Shown here: positions 44,145 to 53,500 of the stretch, one piece after another | Layout of the letters: the number at the start of each line of letters is the position of its first letter | How positions within the stretch are numbered: position 1 is the first letter of the stretch | Assembly (NCBI RefSeq): GCF_040545475.1 | Contig: NZ_JBEPMA010000005.1 | Span: 1-64,000, forward strand | From: Peptoniphilus_A olsenii | GTDB lineage: Bacteria; Bacillota; Clostridia; Tissierellales; Peptoniphilaceae | Reading direction: 5' to 3' | Length of the DNA: 64,000 bases | Position numbers and translations under genes: made by a program | The notes under the pieces: model-generated | Database searches by the model: none | Told to the model about the DNA's origin: nothing | The model's input: the letters and a program-made list of their open reading frames with translations, nothing else

Positions 44145-44741
44145 ATGAAATTAAGTAAAGTTTTTACAGACGGTGCTTTCAAGAACAATCCCGTATTCAT
44201 ACAACTTATTGGGCTTTGTTCTGTACTTGCCATTACAAATAATATTACGAATTCTTTAGCTATGGGAATGGCTGTAACATTTGTTATGATGATGAGTAAT
44301 GGTGTAGTGTCTATACTTAGAAATGTTATTCCAGATAAAATTAGAATTCCATGTTTTATTGTTGTTATTGCAACTTTTGTAACAGTAGTACAAATGATAC
44401 TTCAAGCTTATTCACCGACTATTTACAACGCTTTAGGAATATTTTTACCATTAATAGTTGTAAACTGTGCAATTTTAGGAGAAGCTGAAGGTTTTGCTTA
44501 TAAAAATAAACTTGTACCATCTCTTGTTGATGGAATTGGTGCAGGTATTGGATATACAATTGCAGTTCTTTCAATGGGATTTTTTAGAGAATTATTAGGC
44601 TATGGTACATTATTTGACAAACAAATTTTACCAGAAGCTTTTCCAGGTATCGGATTAATGGGTGCACCAGCAGGGGCATTTATTTTACTTGGATTTTTAA
44701 TAGCAGGTTATAGACGTATTTTAAGTAGGAGGGCAGACTGA
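44145..44741 (+). CDS. rnfE: Rnf complex subunit RnfE
   Basis: A 198-residue membrane subunit with six helices. It opens with FKNNPVFIQLIGLCSVLAITNNITNSLAMG and contains the IVVNCAILGEAEGFAYKN block of RnfE. It forms the membrane core with RnfA, homologous to NqrD/NqrE. Its last base is the first of the rnfA start. Confidence 0.95.
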   Translation: MKLSKVFTDGAFKNNPVFIQLIGLCSVLAITNNITNSLAMGMAVTFVMMMSNGVVSILRNVIPDKIRIPCFIVVIATFVTVVQMILQAYSPTIYNALGIFLPLIVVNCAILGEAEGFAYKNKLVPSLVDGIGAGIGYTIAVLSMGFFRELLGYGTLFDKQILPEAFPGIGLMGAPAGAFILLGFLIAGYRRILSRRAD

Positions 44742-45319
44742 TGTTACAAAGTATTTTTACAATTTTAGTATCTACAATACTTGTTAATAACTATATTTTT
44801 GCTCAATTCTTGGGTATCTGTCCGTTTTTAGGAGTTTCATCAAAAACTGATACAGCGATGGGTATGGGAGTTGCGGTAACTTTTGTTGTAGTTCTTGCAT
44901 CTGCTATCACTTGGTTAATTCAAACTTTTGTGTTAGACAAGTTTGGTCTTGGATATTTACAAACAATTGCATTTATCCTTGTAATAGCATCACTTGTTCA
45001 ATTTGTAGAGATGTTTATTAAAAAGTCATCTCCTTCATTATATCAAGCAATGGGTGTTTATTTGCCACTTATTACAACTAACTGTATGGTACTTGGTGTT
45101 ACAGTATTGAATGTTCAAAATGGATATAATTTAGTAGAAACTATATTTAGCGGCTTTGGAGCTTCTGTTGGTTTCACACTAGCACTTGTTTTGATAGCTG
45201 CTTTAAGAGAAAAGCTAGCTCTAGCTGATGTACCTAAAGCACTTCAAGGTGTTCCTATTGCACTTGTCAGTGCCGGTCTTATGGCTATTGCTTTTTCCGG
45301 CTTTGGTGGATTGGTATAG
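44741..45319 (+). CDS. rnfA: Rnf complex subunit RnfA
   Basis: A 192-residue membrane subunit with six helices and inverted symmetry to RnfE. Family blocks are NNYIFAQFLGICPFLGVSSK and LPLITTNCMVLGVTVLN, whose cysteines coordinate the intramembrane Fe-S centre with those of RnfE. It begins on the last base of rnfE (TGATG overlap). Confidence 0.95.
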   Translation: MLQSIFTILVSTILVNNYIFAQFLGICPFLGVSSKTDTAMGMGVAVTFVVVLASAITWLIQTFVLDKFGLGYLQTIAFILVIASLVQFVEMFIKKSSPSLYQAMGVYLPLITTNCMVLGVTVLNVQNGYNLVETIFSGFGASVGFTLALVLIAALREKLALADVPKALQGVPIALVSAGLMAIAFSGFGGLV

Positions 45320-45328
45320 GAGGTAAAT

Positions 45329-46231
45329 ATGGATTTAAATACAGTACTTACTCCCATTTTATTTTTGGGAATTGTAGGTGCATTCTTTGGAGTTGTCCTT
45401 TCAATTGCATCTAAAGTATTTGCAGTTGAAGTTGATCCAAAAGTTATAGAAGTTAGAAATGCACTTCCTGGAGCGAATTGTGGTGCCTGTGGATATCCTG
45501 GTTGTGATGGACTTGCTGAAGCAATTGTTGCAGGAAATGCCCCAACAAATGCTTGCCTTATAGGTGGAGCAGACTGTGCCGAAAAAGTGAGTGCAGTTAT
45601 GGGAGTTAACGCTGCAAATGTTGAGAGAAAAGTTGCTACAGTTATTTGTCAAGGAGATTGCGATAAAGCTAAAAATAAATATGATTACAAAGATCTTAAA
45701 GATTGTAGATTGATTGCAGATTTTCAACAAGGTTCAAAAGCATGTAGCTACGGATGCTGTGGCGGAGGAACTTGTGTATCTGTGTGCGAATTTGATGCAA
45801 TTCATATGGTCAATGGTGTAGCAGTCGTGGATAAAGAAAAATGCGTTTCTTGTATGAAATGTATAAATATATGTCCAAAGAAAATCATTGAACTTGTTCC
45901 ATATAAAGCAAAGACTGTTGTCAAATGTGAATCATATGACCCTGGTAAAGTTGTAAGAACTAATTGTGATGTTGGATGTATAGCTTGTGGATTATGCGAA
46001 AGAAATTGTCCAAAAGATGCAGTTCATGTTGAAAATAACCTAGCCAGAATTGATTATGACAAATGTATAAACTGTGGAATTTGTGTTTCAAAATGTCCTA
46101 CTGGTGCTATTTTCTGTGAATATCCTGAGAGGGTAGAAAAAATGAAAGAAAGAGAAAAAGCCAAGAAGGAAAAAGAAAAACAAGAAAAAATCAAAGCAGC
46201 TCAATTAAAAAAAGCACAAGAAAAAGCTTAA
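45329..46231 (+). CDS. rnfB: Rnf complex subunit RnfB
   Basis: A 300-residue subunit that exchanges electrons with ferredoxin. After one N-terminal helix comes the CGACGYPGCDG Fe-S motif (about 49-60), a second cysteine-rich region (SYGCCGGGTCVSVCEFDA), and two further ferredoxin motifs (CVSCMKCINICP, CIACGLCERNCP then CINCGICVSKCP). This is the multi-cluster long form typical of clostridial Rnf. The C-terminal tail is Lys/Glu-rich. The Rnf complex couples ferredoxin oxidation to NAD reduction and Na+ or H+ export. A terminator follows. Confidence 0.95.
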   Translation: MDLNTVLTPILFLGIVGAFFGVVLSIASKVFAVEVDPKVIEVRNALPGANCGACGYPGCDGLAEAIVAGNAPTNACLIGGADCAEKVSAVMGVNAANVERKVATVICQGDCDKAKNKYDYKDLKDCRLIADFQQGSKACSYGCCGGGTCVSVCEFDAIHMVNGVAVVDKEKCVSCMKCINICPKKIIELVPYKAKTVVKCESYDPGKVVRTNCDVGCIACGLCERNCPKDAVHVENNLARIDYDKCINCGICVSKCPTGAIFCEYPERVEKMKEREKAKKEKEKQEKIKAAQLKKAQEKA

Positions 46232-46242
46232 TTTAAGATTAG

Positions 46243-46276
46243 GACTGTATCGTGGTTATGATACAGTCTTTTTTTA
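46243..46276 (+). terminator. Terminator of the rnf operon
   Basis: GACTGTATC (46243-46251) and GATACAGTC (46260-46268) form a nine-pair stem with an eight-base loop followed by seven Ts. The rest of 46277-46525 is AT-rich with nothing recognised. A TATAAT box at 46526-46531 serves the next gene. Confidence 0.93.
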
Positions 46277-46550
46277 TAAAAACTTGTAAACAAGCTTAGA
46301 ATTTCATTTGATAATTAATTTTATATAATTGTCAATTTATAAATAATTAAACAAATTTAGTTGATAGATATCTTAAAATTTACGAAAGATTACTAGTATT
46401 TTGATTTTATTTTGTTAAGTATAAGTAATAGAGTTAGATTATAAATTGTAGGAATTAATTCGAAATTATGTATAGCATATAATGTATTAGTATCGGTTAT
46501 AAAAGTATTTAAGAATAGATTTTAGTATAATGAAGAAATAGGAGGGGAAA

Positions 46551-47159
46551 ATGAAAAAAATTTTAATATTAGCAATAATATTGATAGCTTTAAATACTTC
46601 TTGCTCACAAGAAGCGACGGTGGAACCTATTGAAGTACAAAATGATATACAGACAGTTGTAGACAAAACTCTTGAACAGTCAAACTCCAAGGGTGAAAGA
46701 TTTTTTAAGGTTAATAATTTAAAAAAAGATGAGAGTATAAAAATTAATTTAGTGAAATATGAAGGTACAAAAAAATCTATCATTCTAGATGGATTACCTA
46801 AAAAAATGGATACATTTTATATTAAAATAGATGGAGATAAATTTTCATATGTAGAAATTAAAGATATTAACAAGGGTTTAGTTGGAGATTATTCTACTTA
46901 TAAAACAGAAGATGATTTTTTGACAGCTGATAATAAAGTCTCTGTCTATGACTGGTTAGATGAGAAGGTGAATTTGGATAAAAAAGTAGTACTTTTCCAA
47001 TGTGATATATCAAACAGTGATAAAGTTATTTTTAATAATTATGATAATTCATCAAGTGATAAGAATGAAGATAATACTCGTGACGAAGAAAATATTAAAA
47101 ATCAATTTGGTTATGCAGTAGTCATTTCAAAAGTAAAAGATGATACGAAAGATAAATAG
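46551..47159 (+). CDS. Uncharacterised lipoprotein
   Basis: A 202-residue protein with a lipoprotein signal: MKKILILAIILIALNTSC ends at the lipobox cysteine. The mature part is acidic and Asp/Lys/Asn-rich with no motif I recognise; a low-complexity stretch near 165-180 is rich in Ser, Asn and Asp. AGGAGGGG precedes the ATG. The stop overlaps the ribosome site of a small membrane-peptide gene, so the two are cotranscribed. Function unknown; a surface lipoprotein role is all that can be inferred. Confidence 0.78.
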   Translation: MKKILILAIILIALNTSCSQEATVEPIEVQNDIQTVVDKTLEQSNSKGERFFKVNNLKKDESIKINLVKYEGTKKSIILDGLPKKMDTFYIKIDGDKFSYVEIKDINKGLVGDYSTYKTEDDFLTADNKVSVYDWLDEKVNLDKKVVLFQCDISNSDKVIFNNYDNSSSDKNEDNTRDEENIKNQFGYAVVISKVKDDTKDK

Positions 47160-47167
47160 GAGGAAGA

Positions 47168-47317
47168 ATGTTAGACAAAATAACTGATATTATTTTATAT
47201 CTTTTATTAGCAGTTGTAATAATATATTTTACCAAAGATATAATATCTGCAATATTTATCGCTATTGGTGCATTTGTAGCTATAAGACTTGGCAAAAAAT
47301 TATTTAGAAATTTATAA
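47168..47317 (+). CDS. Small membrane protein, 49 residues
   Basis: A short frame that starts with ATG 47168 behind AGGAGGAAG and encodes 49 residues. Two hydrophobic stretches (about 8-22 and 25-40) are separated by FTKDI, and the C-terminus is basic (GKKLFRN). It follows the lipoprotein by eight bases. There is no homology I recognise. The good ribosome site, clean amphipathic pattern and operon placement support a real gene. Confidence 0.6.
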   Translation: MLDKITDIILYLLLAVVIIYFTKDIISAIFIAIGAFVAIRLGKKLFRNL

Positions 47318-47328
47318 TAAAATAAAAA

Positions 47329-47414
47329 CACCCTTCTTATATAATCTCAATTGGGATATTTTGTGAGTTCTTTATATTTCATGAGTTTTCACACAAGACT
47401 ATATTAAGAAGGGT
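47329..47414. terminator. Long-range inverted repeat between convergent genes
   Basis: ACCCTTCTTATATA (47330-47343) pairs with TATATTAAGAAGGGT (47400-47414) through one bulged base, closing a 56-base internal region. A-rich and T-rich flanks on both sides would make it a bidirectional terminator for the lipoprotein unit and the leftward guanine deaminase gene. The size of the loop is unusual for a terminator. Confidence 0.55.
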
Positions 47415-47424
47415 ATTTTATTAA

Positions 47425-48696
47425 TTAAAATATTTTAATTCCAGAAACAAACTTATGTGTAACATGTCTTGCTTCTGACATATATATTGTTCTTTCTAAT
47501 CGTTGATTTAGATTTAAATTCTCATGTTTGTAATCAGAATCATCAATTACTATAGCATCAAATTCAAATCCTTTGTCAAATGAACCAACTTTTCCAAAGA
47601 ATTCTCCTCCACCTAGAGTTGCTAGATAGAAGGCTTCTTCTATTGTCAAAGGCTTACATGTATCATCTACTAACCTCCAATACATTTTTGATACTTGTAT
47701 GGCATCTGATATTTGTTTAAATAGAGAAAGATGTATTCCGCCAGCAATATCACTACCTAGACCGATTTTTTGTCCTTCTGATAGATATTTCCTTATGGGT
47801 GCTATACCTGATGCTAAATTCAAATTAGAGTTAGGACAATGGGCAATAAATACTCCGCGATTTTTTAGTAGCTTACGTTCTATTTCATCTGACCATACGC
47901 AGTGTGCCATAATAGTATTAGAATTTTCACCAAATAAATGATATTTATCATATGAGTCACCATAACATCTTGTATCAGGGCATAGTTGTTTGACCCAAGC
48001 TATTTCACCTTTATTTTCTGATAGATGTGATTGAACTGGTAAGGTATATTTTTTTTGAATTTTACTCAGTCTAATCATTAGATCATCAGTACATGATGGA
48101 GTAAATCTAGGAGTTAAAATTGGAAAAGTCCTTTGATATCTATCTTTTATTTTTTCTAACCATTCAACTGTTCTTAATTCACTTTCTTCAGAACTTTCTT
48201 CTTGTAATGTTTCAATTCCATTTCTATCCATATTTACTTTACCAACATAAGTGATTAATCCTGATTTTTCAAGTAAATCCATCAATAAAACGGTTGAACT
48301 TACATGTAATGTTGAAAATATAGAAGCTCTAGTAGTAGCACTAAACTTTAAATCATTTACGAATTTTTCATAAGATTTTTGTGAATATTTTAGATTGGAG
48401 TATTTATATTCTTCTGGAAAAGTATAAGTATTTAACCAATCTAGGAGTTCTAAATCCATACCTAATCCCCTAAAAGTATATTGAGGTGCGTGTACATGTA
48501 GGTCAATCAAACCCGGAGTTATTAATTTATTAGAAAAATCATAAACTTCTAAATTATTATATTCTTCTGGAATTTGTTTAAAAATTCCCATGGAAATTCC
48601 ATCTTTACAGATTAGATAACTGTCCTTAACAGTAATTAGTTCATTTGAATTTTTACTATAACAGATATCACCTTTAATGATGAAACTTTTTTTCAT
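47425..48696 (-). CDS. guaD: Guanine deaminase
   Basis: A 423-residue amidohydrolase that deaminates guanine to xanthine. The metal site begins with LIDLHVHAPQYTFRGLGMDLELLDWLNTYTFPEE, the guanine deaminase signature (HAPQ). Further metal ligands are in VQSHLSENKGEI and IMAHCVWSDE, and the final Asp is in IGLGSDIAGG. Length is normal. It lies ten bases after the NCS2 purine permease gene and shares its riboswitch-controlled transcript. Confidence 0.93.
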   Translation of the reverse strand: MKKSFIIKGDICYSKNSNELITVKDSYLICKDGISMGIFKQIPEEYNNLEVYDFSNKLITPGLIDLHVHAPQYTFRGLGMDLELLDWLNTYTFPEEYKYSNLKYSQKSYEKFVNDLKFSATTRASIFSTLHVSSTVLLMDLLEKSGLITYVGKVNMDRNGIETLQEESSEESELRTVEWLEKIKDRYQRTFPILTPRFTPSCTDDLMIRLSKIQKKYTLPVQSHLSENKGEIAWVKQLCPDTRCYGDSYDKYHLFGENSNTIMAHCVWSDEIERKLLKNRGVFIAHCPNSNLNLASGIAPIRKYLSEGQKIGLGSDIAGGIHLSLFKQISDAIQVSKMYWRLVDDTCKPLTIEEAFYLATLGGGEFFGKVGSFDKGFEFDAIVIDDSDYKHENLNLNQRLERTIYMSEARHVTHKFVSGIKIF

Positions 48697-48706
48697 ATTA
48701 TCACCT

Positions 48707-50143
48707 TTAACCTAGTGTTATTAATACATATCTAAGTGCAAAAACTATTGCAACTATTGCTGTAAGTGGTTTAATCTCGTCAAATTTACCAGTGAAGATT
48801 TTTAAAATGCAATAACTTATTAAGCCCATTGCGATACCATTAGCGATTGAATAAGTAAAAGGCATAAAAGTTATAGTAATAAATGCTGGTATGGCATTAG
48901 TTATATCGCTAAAATCAACATCTTTAACATTTGAGAGCATTAGTACACCGACATAGACTAATGCAGGAGCAGTAGCAGCAGCGGGTATTATACTCACAAA
49001 TGGAGCAAATACAATTGCGCCCATAAATAATAAAGCTGTTGTAAAAGCAGTAAGTCCAGTTCTTCCGCCCTCAGCAATTCCAGCACTAGACTCTACAAGA
49101 GTTGTCACAGTAGGGCTACCTACCATAGCTCCAGTTAGAGTGGATATAGCATCAGACATTAGAGCTTGACGCATATTAATTACTTCACCATTTTCATCAA
49201 TCATATTGGCTTGTTTAGCTGCACCAAGAAGTGTTCCCAAGGAGTCAAACATATTTACCAGAGAAAAACTTATCACTAACATAAACACTGTGAAAATATT
49301 GTGCATTAAATTTTCTCCGGCAAATAAACCAGTGAAATCTAAATTTAGAAATGAAACTTCAAAAAAGTCATTAAATTTTGCTGCAAGATTTAAATTAAAA
49401 GTATCAAGCTTGGTAACTCCCAAAGGTATACCTATAATAGTTGCTGCAATTATTCCTATTAATATTGAGCCCTTTACTTTCTTGGCATTTAATACCCCAA
49501 TTATCATAAGCCCAATTAATGCCACAGTTGCTGACATAATAAGTGAAATATCAAAATCAGGATTTTGCCACTGTGAAAAATCAATCATGCTCACTAAAGT
49601 GGCAGGATTGTCAACAACAATACTCGCACTTTTAAGTCCAATTATTGAAATAAATAGACCAATTCCTGGTGTCATTGCATCTTTTATACAAGCAGGAATA
49701 GCTCTAATGATGGCCTCCCTAAGTCCAATGGCTGTTATTAATATAAATAATGCCCCAGATAAAAATACTATAACTAAAGCTTCGCCATAAGAATATCCCA
49801 TACCTAAAATAACAGTATAGGCAAAGAAAGCACTTAAGCCCATTCCTGGTGCTTGAGCAAAGGGAAGTTTAGCATAAAAAGCCACGAGCATAGTTCCTAT
49901 GAATGCTCCTATACAAGTTGCGATAAATACACCATTTGATACTTGACTAGCATATGAAGTATCGCCCATGATTACGAAGGGATCAGAAACAGTTAGCGGT
50001 ATGATAATTAAAATATAAGCAATGGTTATAAAAGTAGTGATACCCGCTAAAATCTCCGTTCTTATTGTTGTGTTATACTTTGAAAGCTCAAAGAAACGCT
50101 CAAAGAATCCCTGTTGTTTTTTGTTAACGTTTTTTTCTGTCAT
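48707..50143 (-). CDS. NCS2 family guanine/hypoxanthine permease (AzgA/PbuG-like)
   Basis: A 478-residue permease with about thirteen helices. The opening FFELSKYNTTIRTEILAGITTFITIAYILIIIP is typical of the AzgA/PbuG branch. The substrate blocks GMGLSAFFAYTVILGMGYSY and ALMSDAISTLTGAMVGSPTVTTLVESSAGIAEGGRTGLTA follow the family. It is located downstream of a guanine-type purine riboswitch and before guanine deaminase, so guanine or hypoxanthine is the likely cargo. Its ATG is preceded by TAGGAGG. Confidence 0.93.
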   Translation of the reverse strand: MTEKNVNKKQQGFFERFFELSKYNTTIRTEILAGITTFITIAYILIIIPLTVSDPFVIMGDTSYASQVSNGVFIATCIGAFIGTMLVAFYAKLPFAQAPGMGLSAFFAYTVILGMGYSYGEALVIVFLSGALFILITAIGLREAIIRAIPACIKDAMTPGIGLFISIIGLKSASIVVDNPATLVSMIDFSQWQNPDFDISLIMSATVALIGLMIIGVLNAKKVKGSILIGIIAATIIGIPLGVTKLDTFNLNLAAKFNDFFEVSFLNLDFTGLFAGENLMHNIFTVFMLVISFSLVNMFDSLGTLLGAAKQANMIDENGEVINMRQALMSDAISTLTGAMVGSPTVTTLVESSAGIAEGGRTGLTAFTTALLFMGAIVFAPFVSIIPAAATAPALVYVGVLMLSNVKDVDFSDITNAIPAFITITFMPFTYSIANGIAMGLISYCILKIFTGKFDEIKPLTAIVAIVFALRYVLITLG

Positions 50144-50255
50144 AATAGCCTCCTAAAATTATTGAAGATAACGCAATAAAAAAATACCTATGCTTCTAAA
50201 AATTTAATTACACAATGCAAAACTACAGAGATACAGGCATAACATTAGTGTAATA

Positions 50256-50324
50256 TAAATTTATAGCTAGACTATAGGTAGCCAATAGAGACGCTCACCC
50301 ATTATGTGAGCTTATATAAATTTA
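50256..50324 (-). ncRNA. Purine (guanine-type) riboswitch aptamer, variant
   Basis: On the minus strand P1 pairs AATTTATA (50322-50315) with TATAAATT (50265-50258). J1/2 is ATATAA-like, and P2 is GCTCAC (50311-50306) with GTGAGC (50298-50293) closed by loop ATAATGG. J2/3 reads GTCTCTATT, near the consensus GTTTCTACC. J3/1 contains GCTAT with the C that specifies guanine-type ligands. P3 looks short, about five pairs with a G-T. Downstream, 50243-50254 can pair with 50207-50217 and a T-run lies near 50178-50184, suggesting transcriptional control. The aptamer lies in the leader of a purine permease gene. Confidence 0.75.
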
Positions 50325-50369
50325 AATTTAGAAAACTTTTCTTATCAACGTTTTCCTCTGTTATGTAAT

Positions 50370-50398
50370 ATATTACCGAGTGAAAGTTGGTTTGTCAA
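50370..50398 (-). promoter_or_regulatory. Promoter for the riboswitch-permease-guaD transcript
   Basis: On the minus strand TTGACA (50398-50393), 17 bases, then TAATAT (50375-50370). It lies about 45 bases before the aptamer. The remaining 50400-50690 is AT-rich with nothing recognised. Confidence 0.7.
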
Positions 50399-50689
50399 AT
50401 AAAATTTACAAATTGTTCTAAATTTTTTTAAAATTTTAATAAATATAAATTATTTTTTAGTTATAGAGATAAATTGCTACAGATGAATATATTATGAAAG
50501 ATGAAAAATAATAAAGTTATAGGAAACAGTAAGACATTTTAATATTGATTTCAATAATTCTATTTTGAGGTAGTTAATAATATAACGAGCTTATATAAAA
50601 ATATAACTGTGTTAGTTATAATATAAATAGTCATGAATTTTTCATTGTTAATTTTAAATATCAAAATTTAGTGTTCTAAAATCTGACAA

Positions 50690-50716
50690 ATAAAAGACCT
50701 GCAGTTTAACTGCAGG
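50690..50716 (-). terminator. Terminator of the nitroreductase gene
   Basis: CCTGCAG (50698-50704) and CTGCAGG (50710-50716) form a seven-pair stem with loop TTTAA. On the minus strand it is followed by TCTTTTATTTG. Confidence 0.8.
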
Positions 50717-50747
50717 CAATTTTGCTAATTTAGAAATATAAATCTAT

Positions 50748-51542
50748 TTAAATATTAAATGAACCTATATAGTAGTAGTCTCCATCTTCTTTAATTTCAA
50801 CTTCCCATTTATTGTTTATATTAATTGATTTCATCATTTCTTGTACATAAAATAAAACTACACCCATATCTACAAAGGATCTAGAGTCCTCAACAGTTTT
50901 AACCATAAATGCCTTTACTGTATGACCTTCGAGTACAAATCTCCAGGGTTGTAAATTTTTATGACTTGGGGCATATCTTACAGAAGAGAACACATCAAAA
51001 ATTCCATAATTTTCTAATTCTTCTATAGAAATTGGTATACCTATATTGTCTTTAAAAATAATATCTTCTACTTTAAGTCTTGGAGAAGTTACTTCTGGAT
51101 CAAATAGCTTTTTCTTTGCTCCATAGCCAAGTCCTATTAAGAAATCAATTCCTTCTCCGCCTTGACCAAAAATTGTTTTTTTGGTATCAGCATCTACTTG
51201 ATCAACTGTTATCCAACAAGTATCAACGTGAAGGTCTACGATTTTAGTATTTAATTTTTCAAGATAAAATCCACCTTTTAATAAGTTAATAGCATTATTA
51301 TCTTTTATTTCTAATGCTATATAATGGGGAGACTTTATCATAACTCCGTCATAGCCAGCTTTACCATCTAGACCATCTGAAATAATTTTACCATTTTCAT
51401 AAAAAGTAAACTTAACATCGCTTTCACTTTCATCAATTTCCGCCATCAATAATTTTATATTTTCTAATATGTCTTTTGGAACTACATTTTCTGTAAAATT
51501 TCTAACTGACTTTCTCTTTTGTAAGAAATTTGTCATCAACAT
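50748..51542 (-). CDS. Nitroreductase-family flavoprotein (TM1586 type)
   Basis: A 264-residue protein with the nitroreductase opening NFLQKRKSVRNFTENVVPKDILENI and the second-half motif SSVRYAPSHKNLQPWRFVLEG, equivalent to the usual APSAxNxQPW. This marks the double-domain TM1586-like branch. It probably binds FMN and acts as an NAD(P)H-dependent oxidoreductase of unknown substrate. It is transcribed alone and divergent from the helicase gene. AAGGGGG precedes the ATG. Confidence 0.88.
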   Translation of the reverse strand: MLMTNFLQKRKSVRNFTENVVPKDILENIKLLMAEIDESESDVKFTFYENGKIISDGLDGKAGYDGVMIKSPHYIALEIKDNNAINLLKGGFYLEKLNTKIVDLHVDTCWITVDQVDADTKKTIFGQGGEGIDFLIGLGYGAKKKLFDPEVTSPRLKVEDIIFKDNIGIPISIEELENYGIFDVFSSVRYAPSHKNLQPWRFVLEGHTVKAFMVKTVEDSRSFVDMGVVLFYVQEMMKSININNKWEVEIKEDGDYYYIGSFNI

Positions 51543-51655
51543 AGCGTTACCCCCTTTAAGTATCTATTATATAGATTATATCACAACTGAAGTATTTAAA
51601 AAAATAGATTTAAAATATCGTTTAAATAGTTTAAACTATATAGTGGAGGGATAGC

Positions 51656-53500
51656 TTGTTACTTACAGAAAATCAGTTAAAAGCAATTGAACATTTTGAA
51701 GGACCTGCAATAGTTTTAGCGGTTCCAGGTGCTGGAAAAACTACGATTTTACTTCATAGAACAAAGAGATTAATAGAAAGGGGAGTAGACCCAGCACAAA
51801 TTCTTACAATTACCTTTTCAAAAGCCCAAGCGCTTGATATTAAGAATAGGTTTTCTGAACTTTGTCCAAAAGTTATTTCTCATTTTGCTACGATACATGC
51901 ATTTTGTTATAGGATTGTGCGTGACTATGCAATGAAAAAGGGTAAAACTTATAATCTAATTGATTCTAATGTCGCTCAAAAATACGAAATTATGCGTTCT
52001 ATTTATAGACAAGCAAACAATGCATATCCAACTGAAGAAGTTTTAGAGACTGCTTTTATGGAAATTGGGTATTGCAAAAATGCTATGCTTAGACCGACTT
52101 CTTATGCTAAGAATAAAAACTGTGAAACTTCAAATTTTGTCAAAGTGTTTAATTTATATGAAGACTATAAAAATCAACATAATTTAATAGACTTTGATGA
52201 TATGATTATAAAGGCCTATTATATTTTAAAAAGTGACATAGCTTTATGTAATAAATATAGAAATATGTTTAAATTTATACAGCTAGATGAAGGCCAAGAT
52301 ACAAGTCATAGTCAATTTTTGGTGTTGAAATTATTGTCAAAGCCAAATGACAATTTTTTAGTTGTGGCAGATGATGATCAGTCTATATACGGTTTTAGAG
52401 GTGCTAATCCTCATGAGTTGTTAAATTTACAAAAAGAGTATAAAAATATTAAGACTTTATTTATGGAAAATAATTTTAGATCTTCTAAAAATATCGTAAA
52501 TACCTCTAATATTTTTATAGATCAAAATAAAGATAGGTATAAAAAAAATATTATCACAGACAATTCTTTTAATGAACCTGTTAGTATAATTAAAGTAAAA
52601 GAACCAAAAAATCAGTATGAATTTATTAAAAAGGAAATAGAGAACTATGATGGCGATGTAGCTGTTTTATACAGAAACAATTTATCTAGCATAGGACTTG
52701 TCGAGTATTTTGAAAGAAATAATATAAAATTTAATATTAAAGATAAGAAAACTAAGTTTTTTTCTCATTTTATCACAAGAGATATGATAGATATTTTAAA
52801 TTTTTCTCGTGATCTTTCAAACATTGAGCTTTATGAAAAATTCTATTATAAATTGATAGGTTATATTTCCAGAAAACATATAGACTATTTAAAAAAACAT
52901 CCAGGTAAAAATATATTTAATGTCTTAAAAGAATATCCTTATTTACCTGATTATTATCATAAAAATATTAACAAATTAAATTCCTGTTTTAAACGGGTAT
53001 CAAGATCAAATGTATATGATGCAATAAACTTTATAGATAAAGAAATGGGATACGGAAATTATTTAAAGGAAAATTCCAAGAGATTTCGAGAAACTATAGA
53101 ATCTCTCAATGAATATTTATACTATTTAAAATTAATTGCTAAAAATTCAGCTTCAATTGAATTATTTTTAGGAAGACTAAAAGAACTTGAATATATTTTG
53201 AAAAAACCTAAAGAAAGTGATGTAAAAGTTACATTTTCTACTATTCATTCTTCTAAAGGGTTAGAATTTTCTAAAGTGTTTGTGATAGACTTATATGAGG
53301 GTACCCTTCCTTCAAATACTAGTCTCGATTTGCTTGGCGAAGATGAATCATTATTTGAAGAAGAACGAAGAATATTTTATGTAGCTATGACAAGAGCTAA
53401 GAAAGAGCTTTTTTTAGTGTATTCGCATTATAGAAATGGAATTAAGAATGATATGTCATCATTCTTAAAAGATTTGGAAACATTGGCAGGTGATGATTAA
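51656..53500 (+). CDS. UvrD/Rep-family ATP-dependent helicase
   Basis: A 614-residue superfamily 1A helicase. Motif I is AVPGAGKTTILLHRTKRL, motif Ia region ILTITFSKAQALDI, and motif II appears as QLDEGQDTSHSQF. Motif III is VVADDDQSIYGFRGANPH, motif V TFSTIHSSKGLEFSKVFVIDLYEG, and motif VI EERRIFYVAMTRAKKELFL. It is shorter than PcrA/UvrD (about 720 residues) and lacks the C-terminal extension. It starts at TTG 51656 behind GGAGGG. Its stop overlaps the mgtE start, an odd pairing with a magnesium channel. Confidence 0.93.
   Translation: MLLTENQLKAIEHFEGPAIVLAVPGAGKTTILLHRTKRLIERGVDPAQILTITFSKAQALDIKNRFSELCPKVISHFATIHAFCYRIVRDYAMKKGKTYNLIDSNVAQKYEIMRSIYRQANNAYPTEEVLETAFMEIGYCKNAMLRPTSYAKNKNCETSNFVKVFNLYEDYKNQHNLIDFDDMIIKAYYILKSDIALCNKYRNMFKFIQLDEGQDTSHSQFLVLKLLSKPNDNFLVVADDDQSIYGFRGANPHELLNLQKEYKNIKTLFMENNFRSSKNIVNTSNIFIDQNKDRYKKNIITDNSFNEPVSIIKVKEPKNQYEFIKKEIENYDGDVAVLYRNNLSSIGLVEYFERNNIKFNIKDKKTKFFSHFITRDMIDILNFSRDLSNIELYEKFYYKLIGYISRKHIDYLKKHPGKNIFNVLKEYPYLPDYYHKNINKLNSCFKRVSRSNVYDAINFIDKEMGYGNYLKENSKRFRETIESLNEYLYYLKLIAKNSASIELFLGRLKELEYILKKPKESDVKVTFSTIHSSKGLEFSKVFVIDLYEGTLPSNTSLDLLGEDESLFEEERRIFYVAMTRAKKELFLVYSHYRNGIKNDMSSFLKDLETLAGDD

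Noticed and set aside
45401..45730. 109-residue minus-strand frame in rnfB
   Set aside because: Antisense to the cysteine-rich RnfB sequence; the apparent protein reflects its codon pattern.
49206..49790. 194-residue plus-strand frame within the NCS2 permease
   Set aside because: Long because the permease has biased hydrophobic codons; no ribosome site or domain supports it.
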